From JAJEAD01 sp964420925 (lineage in GTDB: Bacteria; Pseudomonadota; Gammaproteobacteria; HK1), in the NCBI GenBank assembly GCA_964420925.1, contig CAYQVB010000043.1:35259-99258 (forward strand): DNA of 64,000 nucleotides, read 5' to 3'. This document shows positions 35,451 to 43,805 of the stretch, in pieces. The position numbers and the translations under genes were made by a program. The notes beneath the pieces were generated by a model, which made no database searches, was not told the origin of the DNA, and was given only the letters and a program-made list of their open reading frames with translations. Numbering within the stretch: the first letter of the stretch is position 1; the number at the start of each line of letters is the position of its first letter.

Positions 35451-36374
35451 TTGAACCCGCCCGGCACGGCTCTCCTGTCTGCCGTTGTCCGCCGTTTCGC
35501 GCCGGACGCCCGGGTCGTCGCCGCGTCGGGGATGGACGGCGGCGAGTCCGCGACCATGACCTCCATTACCCTCGAAAGAGCAGGCGGCGCGCGGGAATGC
35601 GTCGTTCTGCGCCAGGCCGGCGACGCGAACCTCGCAGCCGATCCCGACGCGGCGGAGAACGAGGCGCGTGTTCTCGACGCGCTGAGCCGCAGGGGACTGC
35701 CGGTACCTCGCGCGCTCCATGTCGACCAGTCGCACAGGCTCCTGTCCAGGCCTTTTCTGGTCGTCACCTTCCTGGAGGGGGCGCCCGACTACGACCCGTC
35801 CGACCGCATGGACGCCGCGTGGCAGATGGCCGGCTTCCTCGCGCGCCTGCATGCCATCGACGCCGGACACGTCGACCTCGCTGCCGTTTCGCGCCGACAA
35901 GGCCCGCTCGATGGTCCGTCCCGCCGCAACGGGTTACCCGGCGCCTTTCGCGGCGCGCGCGAGCTTCTCGAGGCGTCTCGGCCACCACCCGTTCGCAACC
36001 CCGAGGCGCTGCTCCACGGCGACTTCTGGGCGGGCAACGTGCTCTGGCGGGACGGCCGGCTTTCGGGCGTGGTGGACTGGGAGGATGCGGCCATCGGCGA
36101 TCCCCTCGCCGATCTCGCCATCGCGCGGGCCGACATGTCCTGGGGGTTCGGCCGGGAGGCCATGGAGGCGTTCACGGCGCGCTATGCCGGCTGCACCGGT
36201 TTCGACCTGTGCGCTCTCCCGTACTGGGACCTCCGCGCGGCGTTGCGCCAGGCGCCGCATGCCGCCGACTACGCCGAAGGCTGGCGGGAAATGGGTCGCA
36301 CCGACATCACCGAAGCGGTGATTCGTGCGGCGCACGCTCTCCTGATCGACGACGCAATGGCGGCGCTCGCTTGA
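35451..36374 (+). CDS. Aminoglycoside-phosphotransferase-like kinase (APH family)
   Basis: The 307 residues show the small-molecule kinase fold of the APH/choline-kinase superfamily. ALLHGDFWAGNVLW is the catalytic loop with the essential Asp and Asn, and GVVDWEDAAIGDPLADLA is the metal-binding DxD-like segment. The N-terminal lobe has the ECVVLRQAG lysine/arginine strand. Such chromosomal members phosphorylate unknown small molecules and are not evidence of antibiotic resistance. The start is a TTG at 35451 with GGGAG six bases upstream; the open frame upstream has no homology. Confidence 0.8.
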   Translation: MNPPGTALLSAVVRRFAPDARVVAASGMDGGESATMTSITLERAGGARECVVLRQAGDANLAADPDAAENEARVLDALSRRGLPVPRALHVDQSHRLLSRPFLVVTFLEGAPDYDPSDRMDAAWQMAGFLARLHAIDAGHVDLAAVSRRQGPLDGPSRRNGLPGAFRGARELLEASRPPPVRNPEALLHGDFWAGNVLWRDGRLSGVVDWEDAAIGDPLADLAIARADMSWGFGREAMEAFTARYAGCTGFDLCALPYWDLRAALRQAPHAADYAEGWREMGRTDITEAVIRAAHALLIDDAMAALA

Positions 36375-36640
36375 GACTACGACCGTAACCGTTCGTTTCT
36401 TGGGCTCGTAGAACGGGAAGGGCACGAAGGTTGCCGGAACCCGTTCTTGGAATTCACTTGCGATTACCACCAACGAGCCGTAATCGTCGGCGGGATTCTA
36501 GGCTCTCTCGTCTCGAGTCATGTACTCTCCCGGAAACCCGGCGCGGTTCAATCCCGTTTGCGGATCACTCGGAGCGGGAAGCTCATGGCGTCCGAGGGTC
36601 CGAACTGGTAACGATGAGCCGCATGCTCCAGGGGCGTGAG

Positions 36641-37555
36641 ATGCCCGAACTTTCCCTGACTCCCTTGTCCGCTCCTTTCGGGGTCGAAGTGCACGGAATC
36701 GATCTCGCCGGAGGCGTAGGGGCCGACACGCTGCGCGCGCTGGCGCTGGCCTTCGTGGAGCACAAGGCGCTGCTGTTTCGGGACCAGGATCTCTCCCCGG
36801 AGGCTTACGCCGCGTTCGCACGTTCCTGGGGCACGCCGCGCGTCGACGGATTCGCCGAACGCAACGTTCCCGGATTCGACTACATGGCGACGGTGGGCAA
36901 CGTGGGTGGGGTGAATGTGCAGGAGGCCTACCGCAACGGCGCCTCCTTCTGGCACACCGACTGCGCGGCGGAAGCCGATCCGAATGCAACGACGATGCTC
37001 TACTGCCTGGAGGCGCCGGCGCAGGGCGGGGAGACGCTCATCGCCGACATGCAGGCCGCCTACGAGGCGCTGGACGAGGAGACCCGGCGGGAAATCGAGC
37101 CCCTCGTCGCGATTCACCGGTATTCCGGCACGGGGGAGATCGTCGGCGGACGGGAAGAGTGGGAGCATCCTCTCCAACCCGTGACCGAAGAGACCGTGAA
37201 GCGCTTGCCGCCTCCGGCTCGACGCCCGGTCGCGAGGCGGCACTCGGTGACCGGGCGCAAGGGCCTCTACTCGCCCGCCGGGTCGATGGTCGCCATCGAA
37301 GGCATGGAGCGTGAACCCGCCTTCCGCCTGATGCGCCGGCTGAAGCTCCACGCCATCGGCGAGGAGTTCCGCTATGCGCACCGCTACCGTCCCGGCGACC
37401 TGCTGATGTGGGACAACACCTCGACGCTGCACTTTGCCCGACCGATCGGCGCCCCTACCGGCCGGCATGACCGGCGGCTGCTCTACCGCATCGTGCCCCT
37501 TGGGTTGCCGCGACCCTTGTCGTCTTCCGCTTCGGAGCCCGCCGGGAGGAGCTGA
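36641..37555 (+). CDS. TauD/TfdA family Fe(II)/2-oxoglutarate dioxygenase
   Basis: This 304-residue double-stranded beta-helix oxygenase has the iron ligands His105 and Asp107 in FWHTDC and the distal histidine in NTSTLHFARP (His264), with arginines in RLLYRIV for 2-oxoglutarate. The N-terminal FGVEVHGIDL and FRDQDLSPEAYAAFA are typical of TauD-like enzymes, which hydroxylate small sulfonated or amine substrates. The ATG at 36641 has AGGGG seven bases upstream. A PhyH-type oxygenase and an aminotransferase follow on the same strand with gaps of about 100 and 220 bases. Confidence 0.85.
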   Translation: MPELSLTPLSAPFGVEVHGIDLAGGVGADTLRALALAFVEHKALLFRDQDLSPEAYAAFARSWGTPRVDGFAERNVPGFDYMATVGNVGGVNVQEAYRNGASFWHTDCAAEADPNATTMLYCLEAPAQGGETLIADMQAAYEALDEETRREIEPLVAIHRYSGTGEIVGGREEWEHPLQPVTEETVKRLPPPARRPVARRHSVTGRKGLYSPAGSMVAIEGMEREPAFRLMRRLKLHAIGEEFRYAHRYRPGDLLMWDNTSTLHFARPIGAPTGRHDRRLLYRIVPLGLPRPLSSSASEPAGRS

Positions 37556-37653
37556 CGCGTCCGGAGGCCGCACGCCCCCCGCGCCGTGATCCCTTGAAGC
37601 GCGCGCGGCGCCGCTATACCGTCTCCGGCTCGAGCCAGCCGGGAGGCGATCCG

Positions 37654-38496
37654 ATGACTGCTGCCGACTCCGCCGAGTTTTTCCACGAGAGCGGCTTTGC
37701 GCGTACCGGGAGGATCCTCAGCCGGGAAGAGGCGGGCGAGATCCGGACCCTGGTCGAGCGCTTCGAGCGCGAGCACCCGGAGGCGGTGGGCAAGCTCGAT
37801 CTCAAGGCGAGCCTGCTCTTTCCCAGTCTCGACCACCTCTCCGCCCACCCTGCGATTATGGCGCGCGTCACCGAAGTGATGGGGCCGAACGTGATGTGTC
37901 ACAGCACTGCGTTCCGGAACAAGGCGCCGGACGGGCGCACCTTCGTGGGCTGGCACCAGGACACCGCCTACGAATGGATAGACCCGCCCAAGGTCGTGGC
38001 CTGGCTCGCGGTCACCGACTGCACGAGGGAGAACGGCTGCCTGCGCTTCATTCCCGGCTCGCAAGCGTGGGGACGGCTCCAGCACGTCGAGACCGGTAAT
38101 CCCGACAGCATGCTCACCCACTCTCACCACATAGTGGACGACTTCGACGAGAGCCTCGCGGTGGACATCGAGCTCGAGGCGGGAGAGGGCGTGCTCTTCC
38201 ACTACGGCGTGGTGCACGGCTCCGCGCCCAACCACTCCGACGATCGCCGCATGGCGGTGTTCTTCGACTACATCCGCCCCGATTCGGTCAAGCACGGGGA
38301 GCGCGAATCGGCCCGACTCATACACGGTGTGGATGAGTCGGGCAATTTCGACCACGAACCGGCGCCCACCACCGACTTCGGCCCCGCCGAGATCGCGGCC
38401 CACCGCGCAGGGGTGGCGAAGCTCGCGGCGAACTTCTACGCGGGGTGGGAGGGCGACATCGAGGCGCTCTCGGGGAACGCGCGAAACCGGATCTGA
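37654..38496 (+). CDS. Phytanoyl-CoA dioxygenase (PhyH) family protein
   Basis: The 280 residues match PhyH-type Fe(II)/2-oxoglutarate oxygenases: N-terminal helix FFHESGFARTGRILS, metal site VGWHQDTAY (His101, Asp103), ENGCLRFIPGSQ and the distal VVHGSAPN (His188). This family hydroxylates acyl-CoAs, small amines or natural products; expansions are reported in some sponge-associated bacteria. The ATG at 37654 follows a GGGAGG site. It sits between a TauD-like oxygenase and an aminotransferase, a likely degradative set. Confidence 0.87.
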   Translation: MTAADSAEFFHESGFARTGRILSREEAGEIRTLVERFEREHPEAVGKLDLKASLLFPSLDHLSAHPAIMARVTEVMGPNVMCHSTAFRNKAPDGRTFVGWHQDTAYEWIDPPKVVAWLAVTDCTRENGCLRFIPGSQAWGRLQHVETGNPDSMLTHSHHIVDDFDESLAVDIELEAGEGVLFHYGVVHGSAPNHSDDRRMAVFFDYIRPDSVKHGERESARLIHGVDESGNFDHEPAPTTDFGPAEIAAHRAGVAKLAANFYAGWEGDIEALSGNARNRI

Positions 38497-38559
38497 GACT
38501 CGTCTCGGGGCAGTGCCGGGGCCTTTCGCCTCTACGCTCCGGCCTCGATCGCGTCGTTT

Positions 38560-38590
38560 CCGTGGAAGCGGGAATCCATCCCGACTCGGG
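38560..38590. repeat. Partial copy of the dispersed ATTCCC/GGGAAT repeat
   Basis: The right half, GAAGCGGGAATCCA, is conserved at about 38566-38579, between the PhyH and aminotransferase genes. The left arm (TTTCCGT) is degenerate, so this copy no longer forms the full stem. Confidence 0.45.
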
Positions 38591-38719
38591 TCGTCCGCCC
38601 GGTAGGCGCACGTGCAGCACCGGGGGAAATGGCCTCCCGCATCCGATTCCGTACCTCGACCGCCAGGGTCGGCGGCGTTAGCATCGCGATCGGATCACCG
38701 ACCTGCCGAGGACCGCCCG

Positions 38720-40072
38720 ATGCCGAACGACGCCAATGCCGCGCTGCTCGATCGCGACCACCACCACCTGCTGCATCCCCTGCACAGCCGCAAGGTGCAC
38801 GAGAACGCCAGGGTCTGGAGCCGGGGGGAAGGGGCGTTCATCTACGACGCCAACGGCGACGAGTTCATCGACGGTCTCGCCGGCCTCTGGAACAACACCG
38901 CCGGCAACGGGCGTCCCGAGCTCGCCCGCGCCGCCGCGGCGCAGCTCGAGGAGCTCGCCTACGTGTCCGGTTACGCCGGGAGCTCGAACCCGCGTGCGAT
39001 CGAGCTGGCGGAGCGCCTCTCCGAGATCTGCTACCCGGACATCAACCGCTTCTACTTCACCTCCGGAGGCGGCGAATCGAGCGACTCCAACTTCAAGATG
39101 GCCCGCTACTACTGGAAGCTCAAGGGCCGTCCCGAGAAGGTCAAGTTCATCTCCCGGCAGTGGGGCTATCACGGCGTGACCTTCGCCGCGATGTGCGCCA
39201 CGGGAATCTCTCCCTATCACCCGATGTTCGAGCCCCTCATCCCCGAGTTCGTCCACGTCCCCTCTCCCTATCCCTACCGCTACGAGGCGCCCCCGGGGGC
39301 CGCGAGCCAGGGCATCGCCGCCGCCGACGAGCTGGAGAAGAAGATCCTCGAGGAGGGTCCGGAGACGGTGGCGATGTTCCTCGCCGAGCCGGTGCAGGGA
39401 GCCGGCGGGGTCATCGTGCCGCAGGACGACTACTTCCCCCGGGTGCGCGAGATCTGCGATCAGTACGATGTGCTGCTGGTCTCCGACGAGGTGATCACCG
39501 GCTTCGGGCGCACCGGCCGCATGTTCGGACTCGAGCACTGGGGGGTGCAGCCGGACATGATCCAGTTCGCCAAGGCGATTACTTCGGGCTACTTCCCCCT
39601 CGGCGGCATCGGCATCAGCGACGAGATCGCCGCCACCATCGACGAGGCGGGCAAGCCCTGGATGCACGCCTACACCTACAGCGCCCATCCGGTGGGCTGC
39701 GCGGTGGGGCTCGCGATGCTCGACATCGTGCGCGACGAGGACTTCCCGGGGCAGGCGGCGGCGAAGGGCAAGCGGCTCCTCGTGGGCCTCAAGGACGCAC
39801 TCATCGACCATCCGCAGGTCGGCGACATTCGCGGACTCGGCCTCATGTGCGGGGTGGAGGTGGTGAAGGACCGCGCCACCAAGGCGCCGTTCACGCCGGA
39901 GGACGGAGTGGGTCCGCGCCTCATGCAGGCGATGGTCTCGCGCGGACTCTTCACCCGGCTGCGCGGCGAGGACGTCATCTGTCTCGCACCACCCATCGTC
40001 GCGAGCGACGAGCAGATCGACCGCATCGTCGGGATCGTGCACGACGCGGTCCACGACGTGCTCGGGTCCTGA
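38720..40072 (+). CDS. Class III (omega-amino acid) aminotransferase
   Basis: This 450-residue fold-type I PLP enzyme shows DEVITGFGRTG with the pyridine-binding Asp256, and the PLP lysine in QFAKAITSGY (Lys285). FYFTSGGGESSDSNFKMARYY and AEPVQGAGGV are the phosphate and substrate blocks. The class transaminates terminal amines such as beta-alanine, taurine, putrescine or 4-aminobutyrate with pyruvate or 2-oxoglutarate. The preceding TauD and PhyH oxygenases suggest an aminated or sulfonated substrate, but specificity is not visible. Confidence 0.88.
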   Translation: MPNDANAALLDRDHHHLLHPLHSRKVHENARVWSRGEGAFIYDANGDEFIDGLAGLWNNTAGNGRPELARAAAAQLEELAYVSGYAGSSNPRAIELAERLSEICYPDINRFYFTSGGGESSDSNFKMARYYWKLKGRPEKVKFISRQWGYHGVTFAAMCATGISPYHPMFEPLIPEFVHVPSPYPYRYEAPPGAASQGIAAADELEKKILEEGPETVAMFLAEPVQGAGGVIVPQDDYFPRVREICDQYDVLLVSDEVITGFGRTGRMFGLEHWGVQPDMIQFAKAITSGYFPLGGIGISDEIAATIDEAGKPWMHAYTYSAHPVGCAVGLAMLDIVRDEDFPGQAAAKGKRLLVGLKDALIDHPQVGDIRGLGLMCGVEVVKDRATKAPFTPEDGVGPRLMQAMVSRGLFTRLRGEDVICLAPPIVASDEQIDRIVGIVHDAVHDVLGS

Positions 40073-40189
40073 GCGGGGCCGTCTCTCCGAGCGGGCGCCG
40101 CCCTCCGTGCTTCTTCGCGGGCGCGGCGCCACCCGCGTGCGACGAGCCGGGCTGCGCCGGCGCCTGGAGATCGGGGAGGGAGGCGCCGC

Positions 40190-41932
40190 TCAGTTCGCGG
40201 CGTGCTCGTCGCGGCGGATTTCTTCCAGGGTGTCGGCGTAGGCTCGCGCGAGCGCCGACACGGAAAGCACGCCGAGCAGTCGCTCGTCGTTCTCGCTCAC
40301 GAGCACCGGCACCGCGTTGCCGGTGAAGTCCGCCACTCCTTCCATCGCTTCCCACAGCGAGGTGCCGGCGTAGAGGCGGGGGGCGCTCAGGTCCGCGATG
40401 TCGGCAGCGGAGCCGCCTCTCCACAAGGGACTGCTCTCCCATGCCACGAGTGCAGCGAGAGTGACGGTGCCCGCGTAGCGCCCCCGCCGATCCACGACGC
40501 AGGCCTCGCGGCCCGGATCGGAGAGCAGGCGCCGCTTCACCTCCACCAACCGAGTACGCGGTGCGACCACCGTGTAGGAGCGGCTCATGTACTCCCCGAC
40601 CCGCCGGTCCCCGAGGATCACCTTGTCGCGGCCGAGCGAGACGTCGAAGCCGCGATCCTCGAGCTGCACGTCGAAGAATGAGCGGCCGAATATGCGGTAC
40701 GACACGAGGTTGGAGAACACCACGCTCACCATCGCCGCAGTGGCCAGCTCGTAGTTCCTCGTCAGCTCGAAGACGATCAGGATCGAGGTGAGCGGTCCCC
40801 CGATGACCGCGCTGATCACCGCCACCATGCCGCAGGTTGCGTACACCACGGTCTCCGCGCGCAGCTCGCCGAGCACCCACTCCGCGCCGCCCGCGGCGAA
40901 GGCGCCGAAGAGCGCCCCGATGAGGAGCGCGGGCCCGAATACCCCGCCCGCGAAGCCAAAGCCGATGCACAGCGCGGTGGCGAGGATCTTGGCGACCAGC
41001 AGCAGGAGCAGCCGGTCGCTCGCCACGATGTCCCCGGCGAGCACCGCGCGCACCGTTTCCCCGCCGATGCCGAGGATCTCGGGAATCCAGATCGCCGCCA
41101 CCCCGAGGGCGGCCCCGGCCACCATCGGTCTCACGTAGGGCGCGATGGGAGACGCGCGCCCGAGACGGGTCGAGAGCTGCATCGCGCGCATGTAGGCGGC
41201 CGCGACCAGCGCGCCCGCGGCTCCGATCAGGGCGAAGGCGGCGAACTCCACCGGCCGGGCAGGGTTCAAGTGCTCGATCTCGAAGAGCGGCGGGCGCTCG
41301 AAGCCCGCGTTGACGATTACGTAGCCGATCGCGGCGGCGACGGTGATCGGAGCGAAGGCGCGCAGCGAGTAGTGCCGCAGGATCACCTCGTGCGCGAACA
41401 CGATCCCGGCGAGCGGCGCGTTGAAGGCGGTGGCGATGGCGGAAGCGACCCCGCAGCCGATGCCGACGTTGCCCATCCAGCGCCGCCGCTCGTCGATGTC
41501 CGCGATCGCCGAGCCGAGCGTCGCTCCGAGGTGGGCGAGCGGTCCGTACTGCCCGGTCGATGCGCCGGCGCCGAGCGATATGACGCTGGACGCGCTGGAG
41601 AGCAGGCCGGAGCGGGTGGGGATATGCCCTTCGAACCCCTGCACCGCGCGCACGATGTCGGCCGGAGCGTGCGCCCGCTTCTCGGGAATGAACTGGTTGA
41701 GGATCCCCACCACCAGGCCGCCCACGGTGGGCACGAGAATGGTAACGATGATCAGGAGTGCCGGACTTCCCGCCTCTCGTCGACTCGCGGGCGAGATGAA
41801 GAGCTGATCGTTGAGCAGGGCCACCACGTCGACGAAGAGCATCGCTGCGAGCGAGGTGACCGCGCCGATCGCGAGTCCCAGGATCGCGATCGCGACGACC
41901 GAGCCGGCGAGGCCGGGGAAACGGCGGGTCAT
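40190..41932 (-). CDS. ClC-family chloride channel with CBS domains, gating glutamate replaced
   Basis: The 580 residues form a ClC membrane domain with about a dozen hydrophobic helices and a C-terminal tandem CBS pair (about 455-575). The filter motifs are visible, but the second one, normally GREGP or GKEGP with the gating glutamate, is GQYGP here (127-131), placing tyrosine at the gate. The third filter motif GGVFGP (329-334) is intact. The internal Glu182 (AHEVILRHYS) is present. Without the gating glutamate a proton-coupled exchange mechanism is unlikely; passive conduction is expected by analogy. It lies alone between metabolic genes. Confidence 0.86.
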   Translation of the reverse strand: MTRRFPGLAGSVVAIAILGLAIGAVTSLAAMLFVDVVALLNDQLFISPASRREAGSPALLIIVTILVPTVGGLVVGILNQFIPEKRAHAPADIVRAVQGFEGHIPTRSGLLSSASSVISLGAGASTGQYGPLAHLGATLGSAIADIDERRRWMGNVGIGCGVASAIATAFNAPLAGIVFAHEVILRHYSLRAFAPITVAAAIGYVIVNAGFERPPLFEIEHLNPARPVEFAAFALIGAAGALVAAAYMRAMQLSTRLGRASPIAPYVRPMVAGAALGVAAIWIPEILGIGGETVRAVLAGDIVASDRLLLLLVAKILATALCIGFGFAGGVFGPALLIGALFGAFAAGGAEWVLGELRAETVVYATCGMVAVISAVIGGPLTSILIVFELTRNYELATAAMVSVVFSNLVSYRIFGRSFFDVQLEDRGFDVSLGRDKVILGDRRVGEYMSRSYTVVAPRTRLVEVKRRLLSDPGREACVVDRRGRYAGTVTLAALVAWESSPLWRGGSAADIADLSAPRLYAGTSLWEAMEGVADFTGNAVPVLVSENDERLLGVLSVSALARAYADTLEEIRRDEHAAN

Positions 41933-42105
41933 GGGCGCGGCGGGCGCCGCTCTGCCATCTTCGGATCGCTCCGTCTCATCCGTGCGTCAGTCCTTTCTCG
42001 TCCCTTGAGCGGAAGCCTGAGCCCTGCACTTCGTCCCCGGATGGCAGCGCAAGTGCGGGGGGTGCTGTTTCAACGAGGGTGGGGAGCGGAGATTGCCCGT
42101 TTCGG

Positions 42106-42528
42106 TCATTCGATCTCCTCGATCTCGAAGCGATGGCTGACCTCGACCCCTCCGGCTCGCAGCATCGCGGTGGCCGAGCAGTACTTTTCCGCCGAGAGGC
42201 TGACCGCTCGCGCCACGCTCTTCTCCGAGAGCTGTCGTCCGGAGACCGTGAACTTCATGTCGATCTCGGTGAACACCTTCGGTGCTTCGCCGGCGCGCTT
42301 TGCGTCGAGCTCGACCACGCAGTCGCTCACCGCCTGTCGCGACTTCTTCAGGATGGTGACGACGTCAAAGGCGCTGCACGCACCGGCCCCGATCAGCATC
42401 GCCTCCATGGGGCGGATGCCGATGTTGCGCCCGCCGTGGCCGGGGTCGCCGTCGAGCACAACGCTGTGACCGCTCCCCGATTCGCCCACGAAGGCTACGC
42501 CTTCCAGCCATTTGACCCTCGCTTTCAT
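42106..42528 (-). CDS. OsmC-family protein (YhfA type)
   Basis: A 140-residue OsmC/Ohr-fold protein. The first reactive cysteine lies in GAGACSAFDVV (Cys51) and the second in SAEKYCSATAML (Cys117), giving the pair used by OsmC proteins to reduce peroxides. The start MKARVKWLEG and ATG at 42528 follow a GGAGGTG site. YhfA-type members are of unsettled role, and no peroxide regulator is nearby. It precedes the convergent ClC gene. Confidence 0.88.
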   Translation of the reverse strand: MKARVKWLEGVAFVGESGSGHSVVLDGDPGHGGRNIGIRPMEAMLIGAGACSAFDVVTILKKSRQAVSDCVVELDAKRAGEAPKVFTEIDMKFTVSGRQLSEKSVARAVSLSAEKYCSATAMLRAGGVEVSHRFEIEEIE

Positions 42529-42761
42529 GTCTTTTGGCACCTCCGGCCTGCGCCGACCCGGCGATCCGGGGAATGATACGTTCCGACTCCGTTCGGGGTC
42601 GCGTGCTCGTCGGGCAGCGGGTAGAAGGACCGTGCGTGGCCCGGCCGGCGGCGCATCGCTTCCCGAGCGCCGCCGCAGCAAGCGCGCGTTGCAGGCACGA
42701 CTCGGCCGACTCGCAGCCGCCGCGGAGAATGCGGACGCTACGCGCGGCGCCAGCGCAGGAG

Positions 42762-43805
42762 TCAGTCCGACGCCCCGAGCAGGTCTTCGGCGTAGGCGAA
42801 CACCGCCGGGTTGCCCCCGGTGTGCACGAAGACCACCACCTCGTCCTTGCCGATGAGGCCGCGGCGGACGTGGTCGACCAGGCCCGCCATCGCCTTGCTG
42901 GTGTACACGGGGTCGAGAATGATGCCCTCGCTGCGGGCGGTGAGAAGGAATGCCTCGCGCGCCGCTTCGCTCAGCACGCCGTAGCGCTCGCCGATGTAGC
43001 CGTCGTGGTTGGTGACGTCCTCGGGTCCGAACTCGAGATCCAGGTGGAGCAGTCCGGCCGCCGCGTTGGCGATGCGCGCGATGTCGACGCTCCGGTCCTC
43101 GTCCCACTCGATGGGGGCTATGCCTGTCACGCGGGCCTTGCGACCGAGGGCGCGCAGGCCGAGCAGCAGGCCGGCCGGGGTCATGTTGGCGCCCGCCACG
43201 AAGACGTAGTCCGCGTCCACCCCCGCCTCGTCGAGCTGGGCATCGAGCTCGATCGCGGCCTCCACGTAGCCGACGGTGGAACGCGCGAGGATGTCCAGGT
43301 CGAAGGGGTTGATGAGATAGGGCCGGCGTCCCGCGGCACGGTGCGCTTCGGCCTTCTCTTCGAGCAGCGGGGGCAGATCCTGCATGTCGTCGATGTCGGT
43401 CACCGTGATGTCGGCTCCCATCAGGTCGTCGAGGAGCAGGTTGCCCTGGCGCACCGGACCCTTCTCCCCATGCAGGAGCACGAGAGAGACCTCGCGCTCG
43501 AGCTTGCGCGCGGCCGCGGTGATCTGCCGGCACCAGTTCGACTGCGTGTAGGCGCCGACCACGATGACGTCGGCCTCCTTCTCCACCATGTCGGCGAGCA
43601 GGAACTCGAGCTGCCGGGTCTTGTTGCCCCCGAAGGCGAGACCGGTGAGGTCGTCGCGCTTGACGTAGATGTCGGGGCCGCCGAGGACCCGCGCGAGTCG
43701 GGGACAGTGCTCGAGCGGTGTCGGGAGGTGGGCGAGGCGTACCCGAGGCACGGCCCGGATGCGTTGTCGGAGCGCTTCCCGGCGCGCGGAGTCGGAGTGG
43801 GTCAC
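42762..43805 (-). CDS. PLP-dependent D-cysteine desulfhydrase / cysteate lyase family protein
   Basis: A 347-residue fold-type II PLP enzyme. The PLP lysine is in AFGGNKTRQLE (Lys62), IVVGAYTQSNWCRQ binds phosphate and substrate, and VHTGGNPAVFAY near the end is typical of the ACC deaminase / D-cysteine desulfhydrase group, which also includes the L-cysteate sulfo-lyase CuyA. It would release H2S or sulfite plus ammonia and pyruvate. The GTG at 43805 overlaps the stop of the FrhB-like gene by four bases, so the two are coupled. A TauD gene lies 5 kb away, which hints at organosulfur metabolism but does not prove it. Confidence 0.85.
   Translation of the reverse strand: MTHSDSARREALRQRIRAVPRVRLAHLPTPLEHCPRLARVLGGPDIYVKRDDLTGLAFGGNKTRQLEFLLADMVEKEADVIVVGAYTQSNWCRQITAAARKLEREVSLVLLHGEKGPVRQGNLLLDDLMGADITVTDIDDMQDLPPLLEEKAEAHRAAGRRPYLINPFDLDILARSTVGYVEAAIELDAQLDEAGVDADYVFVAGANMTPAGLLLGLRALGRKARVTGIAPIEWDEDRSVDIARIANAAAGLLHLDLEFGPEDVTNHDGYIGERYGVLSEAAREAFLLTARSEGIILDPVYTSKAMAGLVDHVRRGLIGKDEVVVFVHTGGNPAVFAYAEDLLGASD

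Noticed and set aside
35378..35455. 25-codon ORF starting ATGGTGTAC upstream of the phosphotransferase
   Set aside because: No ribosome binding site of note and no similarity; it overlaps the chosen TTG start of the phosphotransferase. A leader peptide cannot be excluded but is not supported.
35451..36374. Antibiotic-resistance phosphotransferase
   Set aside because: The APH-like fold alone is common in chromosomal kinases of unknown small molecules. No resistance-gene context or mobile element is present here.
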